Shown here in pieces: positions 36,578-44,904 of a stretch of DNA of 64,000 nt; the first letter of the stretch is position 1, and each line of letters opens with the position of its first letter. The stretch covers positions 186,001 to 250,000 of the forward strand of contig NZ_JAJSDX010000003.1 of assembly GCF_021272205.1 (NCBI RefSeq). Direction: 5' to 3'. The translations under genes and the position numbers were made by a program. The notes below the pieces were generated by a model. The model was not told the origin of the DNA, did not search any database, and worked only from the letters and a program-made list of their open reading frames with translations. The stretch is from Pantoea sp. Mb-10 (GTDB lineage Bacteria > Pseudomonadota > Gammaproteobacteria > Enterobacterales > Enterobacteriaceae).

Positions 36578-36681
36578 ACGTTCAAGCCTAACGGCGATGT
36601 CGAAGGCGCACAATGTCGAAACGTGCGCTACGCGGCGTGATGCCATGAACAAATCGTCGCGCAGGAGACAGCGATAGGCGA

Positions 36682-36894
36682 TCAGTTCAGGTTTGGCGGG
36701 CAGTTAATAAAACGGGCATCGTCCTGGCCGTGCTGCGGCAGACGGTTGTCGCCCAGGATTTCCTGTTGCGCGCAGGCTTGCTGATGAGGATGCAAGCCGC
36801 TTGGCGGCGAGAAGGGTTCATCCATCTGCGCCGCAGCCAGGGCGGAAAAGCCCAGCAGCGCTGTGGAGATAAACAACGGTAGAAGTCGCGTCAT
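36682..36894 (-). CDS. Small exported protein, function unknown
   Basis: 70 residues from the ATG at 36,894. A clear signal peptide (MTRLLPLFISTALLGFSALAAA, cleavage before QMDEP by prediction) leaves a mature peptide of about 48 residues with two cysteines (QQACAQQ and INCPP) that could form a disulfide, and a proline/histidine-rich middle. The longer frame upstream of this ATG adds 29 residues that do not look like a secretion signal. I do not recognise the family. It stands alone between the ferric reductase and the AraC-type regulator, both on the same strand. Confidence 0.65.
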   Translation of the reverse strand: MTRLLPLFISTALLGFSALAAAQMDEPFSPPSGLHPHQQACAQQEILGDNRLPQHGQDDARFINCPPNLN

Positions 36895-37072
36895 TTTGGT
36901 TTTTTTCACGTAAGTGGTCCGGAAAGGACCTGAAAGGCAGAACATTATCCAGCCTGAGGCGGCGTGGCGGGTGAATAACACGTTGGTTCAGGCTTCAAGG
37001 CAGTATTTTACGCCACCGTGCGCGGCAAACTTATAAAAACGTGCGGTTGCTCACTGTGACCGCACGTAGGGT

Positions 37073-37942
37073 TTACGCGCCGAGTGACACCGGAATGTAA
37101 AACGTACCGTGGAGCACATCGGGCGTGCTGCGCAGCAGATCCAGCTTGAGCAGGTCTTTGCCGGGCCGCCGCGCCACTTCCAGCGCCGGTAAATGGCGGT
37201 AATACATCTCTGCGGTGAACGCATTGATCTCTTCGGGCGCACCTTGCCACTCAATCTCGGCGTACAGGCCCTGCTCGCCGGTCCAGTTTTGCACGGGATG
37301 CGGTAAAACGTTGGCATGCTGGCTTTCCAGCGCCTGGAACAGGCTGATGCGCTGCTGGTCGGCAGAGTGTAATCCCGGACCAAACTGAAACCCCAACCAG
37401 CCACGCTTCGCGTGCTGTCCGGCAAACGCGATAAAGTCCCGCGTATACTGCGCCACGATATGATTGTGATGCTCAATGTACTCACCAAAGCGGCACTCCC
37501 ACTCCACCACTTCACCGCTCAGCTGCACCGCAGGCTTTTCCGTCAGCCGCGCTTTCGTCAGGGCGCGACGGCTGGAGATACGACCGTGGAAGTGCTTCAT
37601 GGGCAGTTCAGGAATGCGCCGATAAGCGCCAGGCGTGAGGCCGAAATGGCTTTTAAAAACGCGCGTAAAGTTTTGCTGGTTATCAAAGCCAAAGCGCACG
37701 GCAATATCGATCAGCGGCAGATGCGTCAGGCGCAGCGCCATCGCGGAGAGCGTTAAACGGCGTTTGCGCGTATAGGCGGCCAGCGTTTGGCCGGTGATCT
37801 CTTTGAACATCCGCTGCATATGCCACTTAGAGTAGCCTGATTTAAGCGTAATAAGGTCGATATTAAGGTCATCGGTCAGGTTGGCTTCGATCCAGTCAAC
37901 CAGGTCGCTGATGTATTGCTGTTTGAGGGTCAGGCTGAGCAT
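37073..37942 (-). CDS. AraC-family regulator with GyrI-like effector domain (Rob-like)
   Basis: 289 residues. The N-terminal 110 residues form the two-helix-turn-helix AraC/XylS DNA-binding domain (SGYSKWHMQRMFK and FGFDNQQNFTRVFK), close to RamA, Rob and SoxS. Residues from about 125 on form a GyrI-like small-molecule-binding domain. The architecture is that of E. coli Rob, and the length agrees. Such proteins control efflux and antibiotic-stress genes in response to ligands. Whether this is the Rob orthologue or a paralogue cannot be decided here, as the C-terminal half diverges. Confidence 0.88.
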   Translation of the reverse strand: MLSLTLKQQYISDLVDWIEANLTDDLNIDLITLKSGYSKWHMQRMFKEITGQTLAAYTRKRRLTLSAMALRLTHLPLIDIAVRFGFDNQQNFTRVFKSHFGLTPGAYRRIPELPMKHFHGRISSRRALTKARLTEKPAVQLSGEVVEWECRFGEYIEHHNHIVAQYTRDFIAFAGQHAKRGWLGFQFGPGLHSADQQRISLFQALESQHANVLPHPVQNWTGEQGLYAEIEWQGAPEEINAFTAEMYYRHLPALEVARRPGKDLLKLDLLRSTPDVLHGTFYIPVSLGA

Positions 37943-38120
37943 GTGGGCGAGTTTACTGCGCGGCGGAGGCGTGCGCTTTTGTGTTATGTGTCAATGAAAT
38001 ATACCAAAATGGTGCGCGTAACGTAAGGAACAGTAAAGCTGGCCGGGTCGTTTTCGCATTAATTGCTTAGGTGACTAACTTTTTGCTGTGCATCGCGGCC
38101 CCCCTGTCGCGGTCAACAAT

Positions 38121-38148
38121 AAAAAACGGCGCCGTTGCCGACGCCGTC
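38121..38148 (-). terminator. Terminator of the cioAB operon
   Basis: On the minus strand, ACGGCG and CGCCGT pair around a 10-base loop and are followed by TTTTT. It lies 21 bp after the last small gene of the oxidase operon. Confidence 0.75.
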
Positions 38149-38168
38149 TGTGCCTTTCACCGGGTACG

Positions 38169-38315
38169 TTAGTGGCTGCGCATGCCTGCCGCGGTCATCA
38201 TCATACGAAACAGCGAGGCCACTACGCCCAACGCCAGCACGCTTGCGCCGTAAATGACCACCAGCCACATCACGCGTTTCCACCAAGGGGCAGCGGATTC
38301 ACTCTGCTTTTTCAT
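38169..38315 (-). CDS. DUF2474 small membrane subunit of the bd-type oxidase
   Basis: 48 residues from MKKQSES. One membrane helix (about residues 15-38) follows a short WWKR motif typical of DUF2474 proteins, which accompany cyanide-insensitive bd oxidases as CydX does in E. coli. The start at 38,315 has GAGG 8 nt upstream. An upstream in-frame ATG overlapping the end of cioB (38,354) lacks a ribosome binding site. Third gene of the operon, 22 bp after cioB. Confidence 0.8.
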   Translation of the reverse strand: MKKQSESAAPWWKRVMWLVVIYGASVLALGVVASLFRMMMTAAGMRSH

Positions 38316-38337
38316 CGTCATCACCTCAGCCTGTCTA

Positions 38338-39342
38338 TCAGTGGTATCCGGCATCCGCTTTGATTTTTCCGCGGAACACGTAGTAGCTCCAGAAGGTGTA
38401 GCCCAGAATCATCGGAATAATCAGCAGGCTTCCTACCAGCATAAAGGCCTGACTCTGCGGCGGAGATGCTGCGTCCCAGATAGTCACTGACGGTGGAATA
38501 ATGTTAGGCCACACGCTAATGCCTAAGCCGGAGAAGCCGAGGAAAATCAGCGCCAGCGTTAACAGGAACGGCGAATAGTGCGCCTCTCGCTTGATGGCGC
38601 GCACAATACCCCACGAGCAGAGCAGCACCAGCACGGGCACCGGCAGGAACCAGAACAGGTTCGGACGGCTGAACCAGCGGTGTGAAATGGCGTCGTGCGT
38701 AAACGGCGTCCACAGGCTAATGATACCCACCACCACCAGCAGCGCGATCACCAGCGGAATCGCCAGCGCCGACATTTTACGGTGCAGCTCGTGTTCGGTT
38801 TTCATGATGAGCCAGGTGCAGCCCAGCAGCGCATACGCGATGACCAGCCCCACGCCGCAGAACAGCGGGAACGGTGCCAGCCAGTCCATTGCCGAGCCGG
38901 CAAACGCGCGCCCCTGCACCGGAAAACCATCAATCATGGCTCCGACCGCTACCCCCTGGCTGAACGTAGCCAACAGCGAACCGGCGATAAATGATTTATC
39001 CCAAAATGCGCGATGCTCTTCGGTAGCCTTAAAGCGGAACTCGAAAGCCACGCCGCGAAAAATCAGGCCGATCAGCATGGCCGTCAGGGGAATCGCCAGC
39101 GCGTCTGCGATCACCGAATACGCCAGTGGGAAAGCGCCATAAAGTCCGGCCCCGCCCAGCACCAGCCAGGTTTCGTTTCCGTCCCAGACCGGCGCCACGG
39201 TGTTGACCATCATGTCGCGTTCAACCGCGTCTTTGTTGAACGGGAACAGAATGCCGATGCCGAGATCAAAACCGTCCATCACGATGTACATCAGCGTGGC
39301 GAAAACGATGATGGCAAACCAGATTATGGAAAAATCGATCAT
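38338..39342 (-). CDS. cioB: Cyanide-insensitive-type cytochrome bd oxidase subunit II
   Basis: 334 residues (E. coli CydB 379; CioB about 335). Multi-helix membrane subunit II of a quinol oxidase, with the conserved N-terminus (WFAIIVFATLMYIVMDGFDLG), VWDGNETWLVLGGAGLY and GFPVQGRAFAG. AGGAGG lies before the ATG. It starts one base after the cioA stop, so the two are tightly coupled. The short length places it with the CIO class and not E. coli CydB. Confidence 0.94.
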   Translation of the reverse strand: MIDFSIIWFAIIVFATLMYIVMDGFDLGIGILFPFNKDAVERDMMVNTVAPVWDGNETWLVLGGAGLYGAFPLAYSVIADALAIPLTAMLIGLIFRGVAFEFRFKATEEHRAFWDKSFIAGSLLATFSQGVAVGAMIDGFPVQGRAFAGSAMDWLAPFPLFCGVGLVIAYALLGCTWLIMKTEHELHRKMSALAIPLVIALLVVVGIISLWTPFTHDAISHRWFSRPNLFWFLPVPVLVLLCSWGIVRAIKREAHYSPFLLTLALIFLGFSGLGISVWPNIIPPSVTIWDAASPPQSQAFMLVGSLLIIPMILGYTFWSYYVFRGKIKADAGYH

Positions 39343-39343
39343 G

Positions 39344-40768
39344 TTATTTTTCCTCCTGCGGATGATTCAGGCGCTCTTTAGCCGCAGAGAGCGGACGCGC
39401 CGGCGTATGATGCTGACCGGGACCGCCCAGTGAGACATCGTGCCCTTCGCCCGTTTCCGGACCCTTTTTAATCAGGCGCATCATATAGATATACCCCACG
39501 CCGAACACCGACGAGTACACCAGAATAAACGCCAGCAGGCTGATGCTCATATGCAGGTCGCCGTGCGCTGACACCGCATCAATGGTGCGCTGTACGCCGT
39601 ACACCACCCACGGCTGACGGCCAATTTCGGTGGTAAACCACCCGGCCAAAATGGCGATCAGACCGGAGGGCCCCATCAGCAGCGCAAACCACAGGAACGG
39701 CCGTGATTGATAAAGCCGCTTTTTATAGCGCAGCCACAGGCTGAGCACGCCCAGCGTGATCATCAGCAGCCCCATCGCCACCATGACGCGGAAGGACCAG
39801 AAAATCACCAGCGAATTGGGACGATCTTCTTTCGGGAAGCTCTTCAGCGCCGGCACCTGCTTATCCAGGCTGTGGGTCAGAATCAAACTACCGAGGTACG
39901 GCACTTCCAGCGCATATTTGGTGCGCTCCTGCTCCATATCCGGGATACCGAACAGGATCAGCGGCGTGGCTTCACCGGGTGGGTTTTCCCAGTGCCCTTC
40001 AATGGCGGCAATTTTAGCTGGCTGATGCTCCAGGGTATTCAACCCATGCGCATCGCCAATCATCGCCTGAATGGGGGCCACGATCAGCGCCATCCACAGC
40101 GCCATGGAGAACATTTTACGGATGGCCGGATTGTCGTTGCCGCGCAGCAGATGCCATGCCCCAGACGCGCCGACAAAGAAGGCGCTGGCGAGGAACGCCG
40201 CCACCGACATATGGAATAAGCGATAAGGGAAAGACGGGTTAAAGACAATTTTGAACCAATCTTCCGGCACCACGATGCCATTCTGAATGATGTAACCCTG
40301 CGGCGTATGCATCCAGCTATTGGACGCGAGGATCCAGAAGGTCGAAATCAACGTTCCCAGCGCCACCATGCAGGTTGCAAAGAAGTGCAGGCCCGGCCCA
40401 ACGCGGTTCCAGCCAAACAGCATAACGCCAAGGAAACCCGCCTCAAGGAAGAACGCGGTCAGCACTTCATAGGTGAGCAGCGGCCCGGTAATACTGCCCG
40501 CAAACTGCGAAAAGCCGCTCCAGTTGGTCCCAAACTGATAGGCCATAACCAAACCGGAGACCACGCCCATACCGAAGTTAACGGCAAAGACCTTGGACCA
40601 AAAATGGTAGAGATCGCGATAGGTCTCGTTACGGGTTTTTAGCCACATGCCTTCGAGCACCGCCAGGAAGCTGGCGAGACCGATGGTAATGGCCGGGAAG
40701 ATAATATGGAAAGATACAGTAAAGGCGAACTGTATTCTTGCCAGATGGAAGGCATCTAATCCAAACAT
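39344..40768 (-). CDS. cioA: Cyanide-insensitive-type cytochrome bd oxidase subunit I
   Basis: 474 residues (E. coli CydA 522). Heme-bearing subunit that oxidises ubiquinol and reduces oxygen to water at the inner membrane. The N-terminus (MFGLDAFHLARIQFAFTVSFH) carries a heme histidine; SFPYRLFHM holds another, and GRQPWVVYG is the subunit I signature. The quinol-binding Q-loop is short, as in CioA of Pseudomonas, which the sequence closely resembles. CIO enzymes tolerate cyanide and reactive sulfur or nitrogen species. GAGG precedes the ATG. An FNR-type site lies about 170 bp upstream. Confidence 0.95.
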   Translation of the reverse strand: MFGLDAFHLARIQFAFTVSFHIIFPAITIGLASFLAVLEGMWLKTRNETYRDLYHFWSKVFAVNFGMGVVSGLVMAYQFGTNWSGFSQFAGSITGPLLTYEVLTAFFLEAGFLGVMLFGWNRVGPGLHFFATCMVALGTLISTFWILASNSWMHTPQGYIIQNGIVVPEDWFKIVFNPSFPYRLFHMSVAAFLASAFFVGASGAWHLLRGNDNPAIRKMFSMALWMALIVAPIQAMIGDAHGLNTLEHQPAKIAAIEGHWENPPGEATPLILFGIPDMEQERTKYALEVPYLGSLILTHSLDKQVPALKSFPKEDRPNSLVIFWSFRVMVAMGLLMITLGVLSLWLRYKKRLYQSRPFLWFALLMGPSGLIAILAGWFTTEIGRQPWVVYGVQRTIDAVSAHGDLHMSISLLAFILVYSSVFGVGYIYMMRLIKKGPETGEGHDVSLGGPGQHHTPARPLSAAKERLNHPQEEK

Positions 40769-41225
40769 TGCTTACCTCATTGCCACAAGATTGCACCGAA
40801 TTTTTTACTTATAATTAACACAGGGTGGCGGGAAATAAATTTCCTGCTACGCCGGAGCGCTCCCACCCATTTTAATGCACGCGGCGGGAACAAAAAGAAA
40901 CAGTCGGAATGGGTAAAACTATAACAGTAATCTTTGATTAAGATCAGTGTTTTTAGCACAAAGTAGTTGTTTAAAATCACCGAGTTAAAGTTAAGCGCAG
41001 TGCTTCATTGTGACATTTTTGTTATTAATGAGGGTCGCTATTTTCCCGGCTTATCCGGTAAGCGCTTAATTTAATTATTTTTTAATGCACGCCACGGTCA
41101 CGTTTATTTCACCGGTTGGTTTTTGACGTTGTAAATAATTCCGCACGACGCTTTTTGGTTGTTATTTAAACCGCCAAGCGATAAAACCAAACGCTATAAG
41201 CACGTAAGGCATGAACCTTATTTAT
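40769..41225. other. Control region of cioAB
   Basis: 457 bp, AT-rich, between the cioA start and the ytfH stop. It holds the FNR/ANR-type box and presumably the cioA promoter. No gene is apparent. Confidence 0.55.
40934..40947. promoter_or_regulatory. FNR/ANR-type box upstream of cioA
   Basis: TTGATTAAGATCAG matches 9 of 10 fixed positions of the FNR consensus TTGAT-N4-ATCAA, 166 bp before cioA. Oxygen-responsive control of bd oxidases by FNR or ANR is known in other species; the effect here is inferred. Confidence 0.65.
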
Positions 41226-41606
41226 TTACCCGGCCTCACCCACCTTGTCCTGATGGATAATGCGATGGACGTTGCTTTCCAGCCAGTCGGCCAGCCCAAT
41301 CACCTGCCCTGCGACTTCGCGTCCCAAGGGCGTCAAGCGGTATTCCACGTGCGGCGGCACCACGTCGTAGGCGATGCGCGCAACAAACCCATCTTCTTCC
41401 ATATAGCGCAGCGTTTGAGCCAGCATCCTTTCACTGACGCCGCCAATTTTCCGGCGCAGCACACTAAAGCGCAGCGTGTCTTCACGCAGGGCTAACAAAA
41501 CCAGCACGCTCCAGCGGCTAGTGATGCGCTTCAGCACCTCGCGCGAGGGGCAGTTCACGTTTAGCAGCTCACCGCGTATAAATTTTTCACTCAATTTTTC
41601 AGACAC
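41226..41606 (-). CDS. ytfH: HxlR-family regulator YtfH
   Basis: 126 residues. HxlR-type winged helix with the invariant CPSREVLKRITSRWSVLVLLAL start, FSVLRRKIGGVSERMLAQTL recognition region and VPPHVEYRLTPLG wing. The family cysteine in NCPSRE is present and may sense quinones or electrophiles. Closely matches E. coli YtfH and is divergent from qorB as there, so it probably represses qorB through the palindrome between them. Confidence 0.93.
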   Translation of the reverse strand: MSEKLSEKFIRGELLNVNCPSREVLKRITSRWSVLVLLALREDTLRFSVLRRKIGGVSERMLAQTLRYMEEDGFVARIAYDVVPPHVEYRLTPLGREVAGQVIGLADWLESNVHRIIHQDKVGEAG

Positions 41607-41623
41607 TTATTATTTTCCTTCAT

Positions 41624-41658
41624 GCTAACAATTCTGTAAGTACTTACTAATAGTTAGC
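41624..41658. promoter_or_regulatory. Nested palindrome, probable YtfH operator
   Basis: A perfect 12-base palindrome GTAAGTACTTAC (41,636-41,647) is enclosed by GCTAAC and GTTAGC arms. It lies in the 100-bp gap between the divergent ytfH and qorB genes. HxlR regulators bind TAnnnA-type palindromes of this kind; binding here is inferred. Confidence 0.6.
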
Positions 41659-41706
41659 TTATCTCTTAGTCTGCTTTTACACCAGTTCACCTTGAAGGAG
41701 TCCACC

Positions 41707-42558
41707 ATGATTGCGATTACCGGCGCCACGGGCCAATTAGGCCGCTTAGTGATTGACGAGCTGTTAAAGAAAATGCCTGCTAACGCGCTGATTGCTGCGG
41801 TGCGTTCGCCGGAAAAAGCAGCCGATCTCGCGGCCCTCGGCATCACAGTGCGCGCAGCTGACTACAACCAGCCGGCAACGCTGGCGCAGGCGTTCCACGG
41901 CGTAGAGAAGCTGCTGCTGATCTCGTCCAGCGAAATTGGCCAGCGCGAAGCGCAACACCGTGCCGTTATCGACGCGGCCAAAACGGCAGGCGTACAGTTC
42001 ATCGCCTATACCAGCCTGCTGCACGCGGATACCTCCCCGCTCGGTTTGGCTGCGGAACATGTGGCCACGGAAGCCCTGCTGCGCGCATCGGGTATCCCCT
42101 TTACGCTGCTGCGTAACGGCTGGTACACCGAAAACTACGCGGCCAGCATTCCGCCTGCGCTGGCGCACAGCGCCTTCCTGGGTGCAGCGGGTGAAGGGCG
42201 CATCGCCTCAGCCGCGCGCGTGGATTACGCAGCCGCTGCCGCAGCCGTCATCGCTGGCGACCATCACGCTGGCAAGATCTACGAACTGGCTGGAGACGAG
42301 AGCTATTCCCTGGCAGAGTTCAGCGCCGAAATCGCGCGTCAGTCGGGCCAGCAGGTGCATTACGTCAATTTACCGCCTGCAGAGTTTGAAGCCGCGCTTA
42401 AAGGCGCAGGTTTACCTGATCCCGTGGCTGCGCTGCTGGCCGATTCCGATGCGGGTGCCGCGCAGGGCGGACTGTTCGACGATAGCCATACCTTAAGCCA
42501 ATTAATTGGACGCCCTACCACGCCTTTTGCCACTGTTATCCGTGAAACGCTGGCGTAA
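41707..42558 (+). CDS. qorB: NAD(P)H:quinone oxidoreductase QorB (YtfG)
   Basis: 283 residues. Atypical short-chain dehydrogenase of the NmrA type, with the N-terminal Rossmann motif ITGATGQLG and YTSLLHADTSPLG as in E. coli QorB. It reduces quinones with NADPH. AAGGAG lies 8 nt before the ATG at 41,707; a longer frame from 41,692 has no support. Divergent from its likely repressor gene ytfH. Confidence 0.94.
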   Translation: MIAITGATGQLGRLVIDELLKKMPANALIAAVRSPEKAADLAALGITVRAADYNQPATLAQAFHGVEKLLLISSSEIGQREAQHRAVIDAAKTAGVQFIAYTSLLHADTSPLGLAAEHVATEALLRASGIPFTLLRNGWYTENYAASIPPALAHSAFLGAAGEGRIASAARVDYAAAAAAVIAGDHHAGKIYELAGDESYSLAEFSAEIARQSGQQVHYVNLPPAEFEAALKGAGLPDPVAALLADSDAGAAQGGLFDDSHTLSQLIGRPTTPFATVIRETLA

Positions 42559-42569
42559 TCCTGTCCCTG

Positions 42570-42587
42570 GGCCGACGCGCGTCGGCC
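42570..42587. terminator. Possible hairpin after qorB
   Basis: Perfect 18-base palindrome (GGCCGACG / CGTCGGCC around CG) 11 bp after the qorB stop. The following T-run is poor, so termination is uncertain. Confidence 0.4.
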
Positions 42588-42801
42588 TAGTGCTTTGCCA
42601 TGAATTGATCAAGATTTCGCCGCCCATTCGGCAATTTGGACGCCCATTTTCATTTACAGAAAATTCTGTCTCATTATTTAAAAAGGTCATTTCAGCTGCC
42701 ACTTTCAATTCCTGAAATATAGTCCGTTGTTATCACTGCAAATTCACCAGAAAACGCGATCAATCGACAAGATTTATTACGTTCATAGATATTTCGCATT
42801 G

Positions 42802-42829
42802 TTGTCTGATGGGGTGAGAGTTCTATAAT
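42802..42829 (+). promoter_or_regulatory. Probable treF promoter
   Basis: A perfect TATAAT at 42,824-42,829 with TTGTCT 16 bp upstream at 42,802. The CTATAATT context also fits sigma-S promoters; E. coli treF depends partly on RpoS. Transcription would start about 32 nt before the proposed ATT codon. Confidence 0.5.
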
Positions 42830-42867
42830 TTGTCTTTTGAGCAACCAGGCAATTTCAGGAGGCCGCT

Positions 42868-44526
42868 ATTAATACTATCCGCCAGCAACGCCAAGCTTTC
42901 GATGAACACGAAGCCCATGCTGATCTGGGGTATCAATACGATCCTCACGAATTGATCCGCGATGACATGCAGGATTCGGAGCCAGAGCCAGAGCTAATTG
43001 AAGGCCTGCCGGCGCCGGATGCGTTAACCCCTGCCGATCGATATCTTGAACTGTTCGAACATGTGCAGATGGCGCGCATTTTTGACGATAGCAAGACCTT
43101 TCCAGATTGCGCACCGAAATACGATCCGCTGGATATATTAATGCGCTACCGTCGTCGTAAACGTTCCGCTGATTTCGATCTCGGACAATTCGTACACGAG
43201 CATTTTTATTTACCGGTGGTGAATGAAAGTTTTTATGTTTCCGATCCGGATAAAACCATCACGGAACATATTGACGATCTGTGGCCGGTATTAACCAAAA
43301 TGCCACAGCAGCATTTACCGCATTCATCACTATTGCCGCTGCCGAAACCCTACGTGGTGCCGGGCGGACGCTTTGGCGAGACCTATTATTGGGACTCGTA
43401 TTTCAGCATGCTCGGTCTGGCAGATGCCGGACGCGACGATCTGCTCCGTCATATGGCGGATAACTTTGCCTGGCTGATTGATAACTATGGGCATGTGCCT
43501 AACGGCAACCGTACCTACTACCTAAGCCGCTCGCAGCCACCGGTGTTTGCCCTGATGGTAGAACTGTTTGAGGAAGACGGCATTCGCGGCGCAAAACGCT
43601 ATCTCGATCAGCTGATGAAAGAGTATCAGTTCTGGATGGATGGCGCCGGCGAGCTCATGCCGCATCAGGCTTACCGTCACGTGGTGCGTATGCCCGATGG
43701 CTCCCTGCTTAACCGCTATTGGGATGACCGCGACACGCCGCGCGATGAATCCTGGATGGAAGATGTGGAAACCGCCAGTAAATCAAGCCGCCCGGCCAGT
43801 GAGGTCTACCGCGATCTGCGCGCGGGTGCGGCGTCGGGCTGGGATTACTCTTCGCGCTGGCTGCGCGATCCGCAGCGCCTGGCAAGTATCCGCACCACCC
43901 AGTTTATTCCGGTGGATCTGAACGCGTTTCTCTACAAGCTGGAGCTGATGATCTCTACGCTGTCTCATGCAAAAGGCGAAGAGCTTACGGCCTTGGCCTG
44001 GCAGAAGAAAGCCGATGCGCGCCAGCAGGCGATTAACCGTTATTTATGGGACGACACAGCGGGCGTGTACCGCGATTACAACTGGCGTGACGAGCGTTTT
44101 GGTGCGTTCACCGCCGCAGCCGTGGTGCCGCTTTTCCTGGGCCTTGCCAGCGCAGAACAGGCGCATCTGCAAGCCATCGCGCTGCGCCAACTGCTGCTCA
44201 CGCAAGGGGGACTGTTTACCTCCATGGTCGACAGCGGCGAGCAGTGGGATAAACCCAACGGCTGGGCACCGCTGCAGTGGATGGCCGTAGTCGGTCTTAA
44301 TCACTACGGTGAAGAGACGCTGGCGAAAGAGATCGCCCTCAACTGGCTCACTACGGTGAAGAACTTCTACAAGATTCACCACAAGCTGGTCGAGAAATAC
44401 GATATCAGTGGCGACCGCGCGCGCCCCGGCGGCGGCGGCGAATACCCGCTGCAGGACGGCTTCGGCTGGACAAACGGCGTGACACGCCGTCTGCTGACGA
44501 TGTACGGACACCTGCTAGCGGACTAA
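42868..44526 (+). CDS. treF: Cytoplasmic trehalase TreF, apparent ATT start
   Basis: 552 residues from the proposed start (E. coli TreF 549). GH37 trehalase that hydrolyses trehalose to glucose in the cytosol. The signatures [15 protein letters not shown] and [13 protein letters not shown] are present, the C-terminal [17 protein letters not shown] loop is intact, and there is no signal peptide. The start is unusual. The frame is open only from an in-frame TGA at 42,838, with no ATG or GTG before conserved coding sequence. An ATT at 42,868 stands 5 nt after a perfect AGGAGG and puts 21 residues before the YxxDPxEL motif, exactly as in E. coli. A TTG at 42,952 would remove conserved residues. 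Confidence 0.93.
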   Translation: MNTIRQQRQAFDEHEAHADLGYQYDPHELIRDDMQDSEPEPELIEGLPAPDALTPADRYLELFEHVQMARIFDDSKTFPDCAPKYDPLDILMRYRRRKRSADFDLGQFVHEHFYLPVVNESFYVSDPDKTITEHIDDLWPVLTKMPQQHLPHSSLLPLPKPYVVPGGRFGETYYWDSYFSMLGLADAGRDDLLRHMADNFAWLIDNYGHVPNGNRTYYLSRSQPPVFALMVELFEEDGIRGAKRYLDQLMKEYQFWMDGAGELMPHQAYRHVVRMPDGSLLNRYWDDRDTPRDESWMEDVETASKSSRPASEVYRDLRAGAASGWDYSSRWLRDPQRLASIRTTQFIPVDLNAFLYKLELMISTLSHAKGEELTALAWQKKADARQQAINRYLWDDTAGVYRDYNWRDERFGAFTAAAVVPLFLGLASAEQAHLQAIALRQLLLTQGGLFTSMVDSGEQWDKPNGWAPLQWMAVVGLNHYGEETLAKEIALNWLTTVKNFYKIHHKLVEKYDISGDRARPGGGGEYPLQDGFGWTNGVTRRLLTMYGHLLAD

Positions 44527-44557
44527 GGGTAATGGGCCAGCGCACTGGCAAATCGCT

Positions 44558-44904
44558 GCGGGCGTCCGGCCCGCAAAGCCGGTGATTTGTGAGCGGGCTC
44601 GCGCGTTGGCCTGACTCTGAGCGGGTTCCGGCCCGCCAAGCCGGTTTTAGTTGCGCAGGCCCGCGCGTTGGCCTGACTCTGAGCGGGTTCCGGCCCGCCA
44701 AGCCGGTTTTTACTGAACCCTTAGCGGGTTCCGGCCGCTCAGCCGGCATTGCTCTGAGCGGGTTCGACCCGCTATGCCGGTTTGTAGTTGCGCGGGCTCG
44801 CGCATTAGCCGCTGCGCGGGTCAGGCTACTCAGCCGATATGGCCCCAAGCGGGTTCCGGCCCGCTATGCCGGTCTTTACTGAACCCTGAGCGGGTTCCGC
44901 CCGC
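44558..44904 (+). repeat. Cluster of seven REP-like GC palindromes
   Basis: Seven units of the form GCGGGTTCCGGCCCGC start at 44,558, 44,621, 44,683, 44,724, 44,758, 44,849 and 44,890, most followed by GCCGGT. The units at 44,621 and 44,683 sit in a 62-bp direct duplication. They lie between the treF stop and the long repeat block and resemble REP/BIME clusters. Confidence 0.8.

Noticed and set aside
38338-40768. Standard E. coli type cydAB
   Set aside because: Both subunits are too short, the quinol loop is short, the sequence follows Pseudomonas CioAB, and the third gene is DUF2474 and not CydX.
44558-44904. CRISPR-like array made of the seven GCGGGTTCC units
   Set aside because: Spacing is irregular (34-91 bp), units are palindromic and imperfect, the intervening DNA is itself repeated, and there are no cas genes. 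REP-type repeats explain it better.
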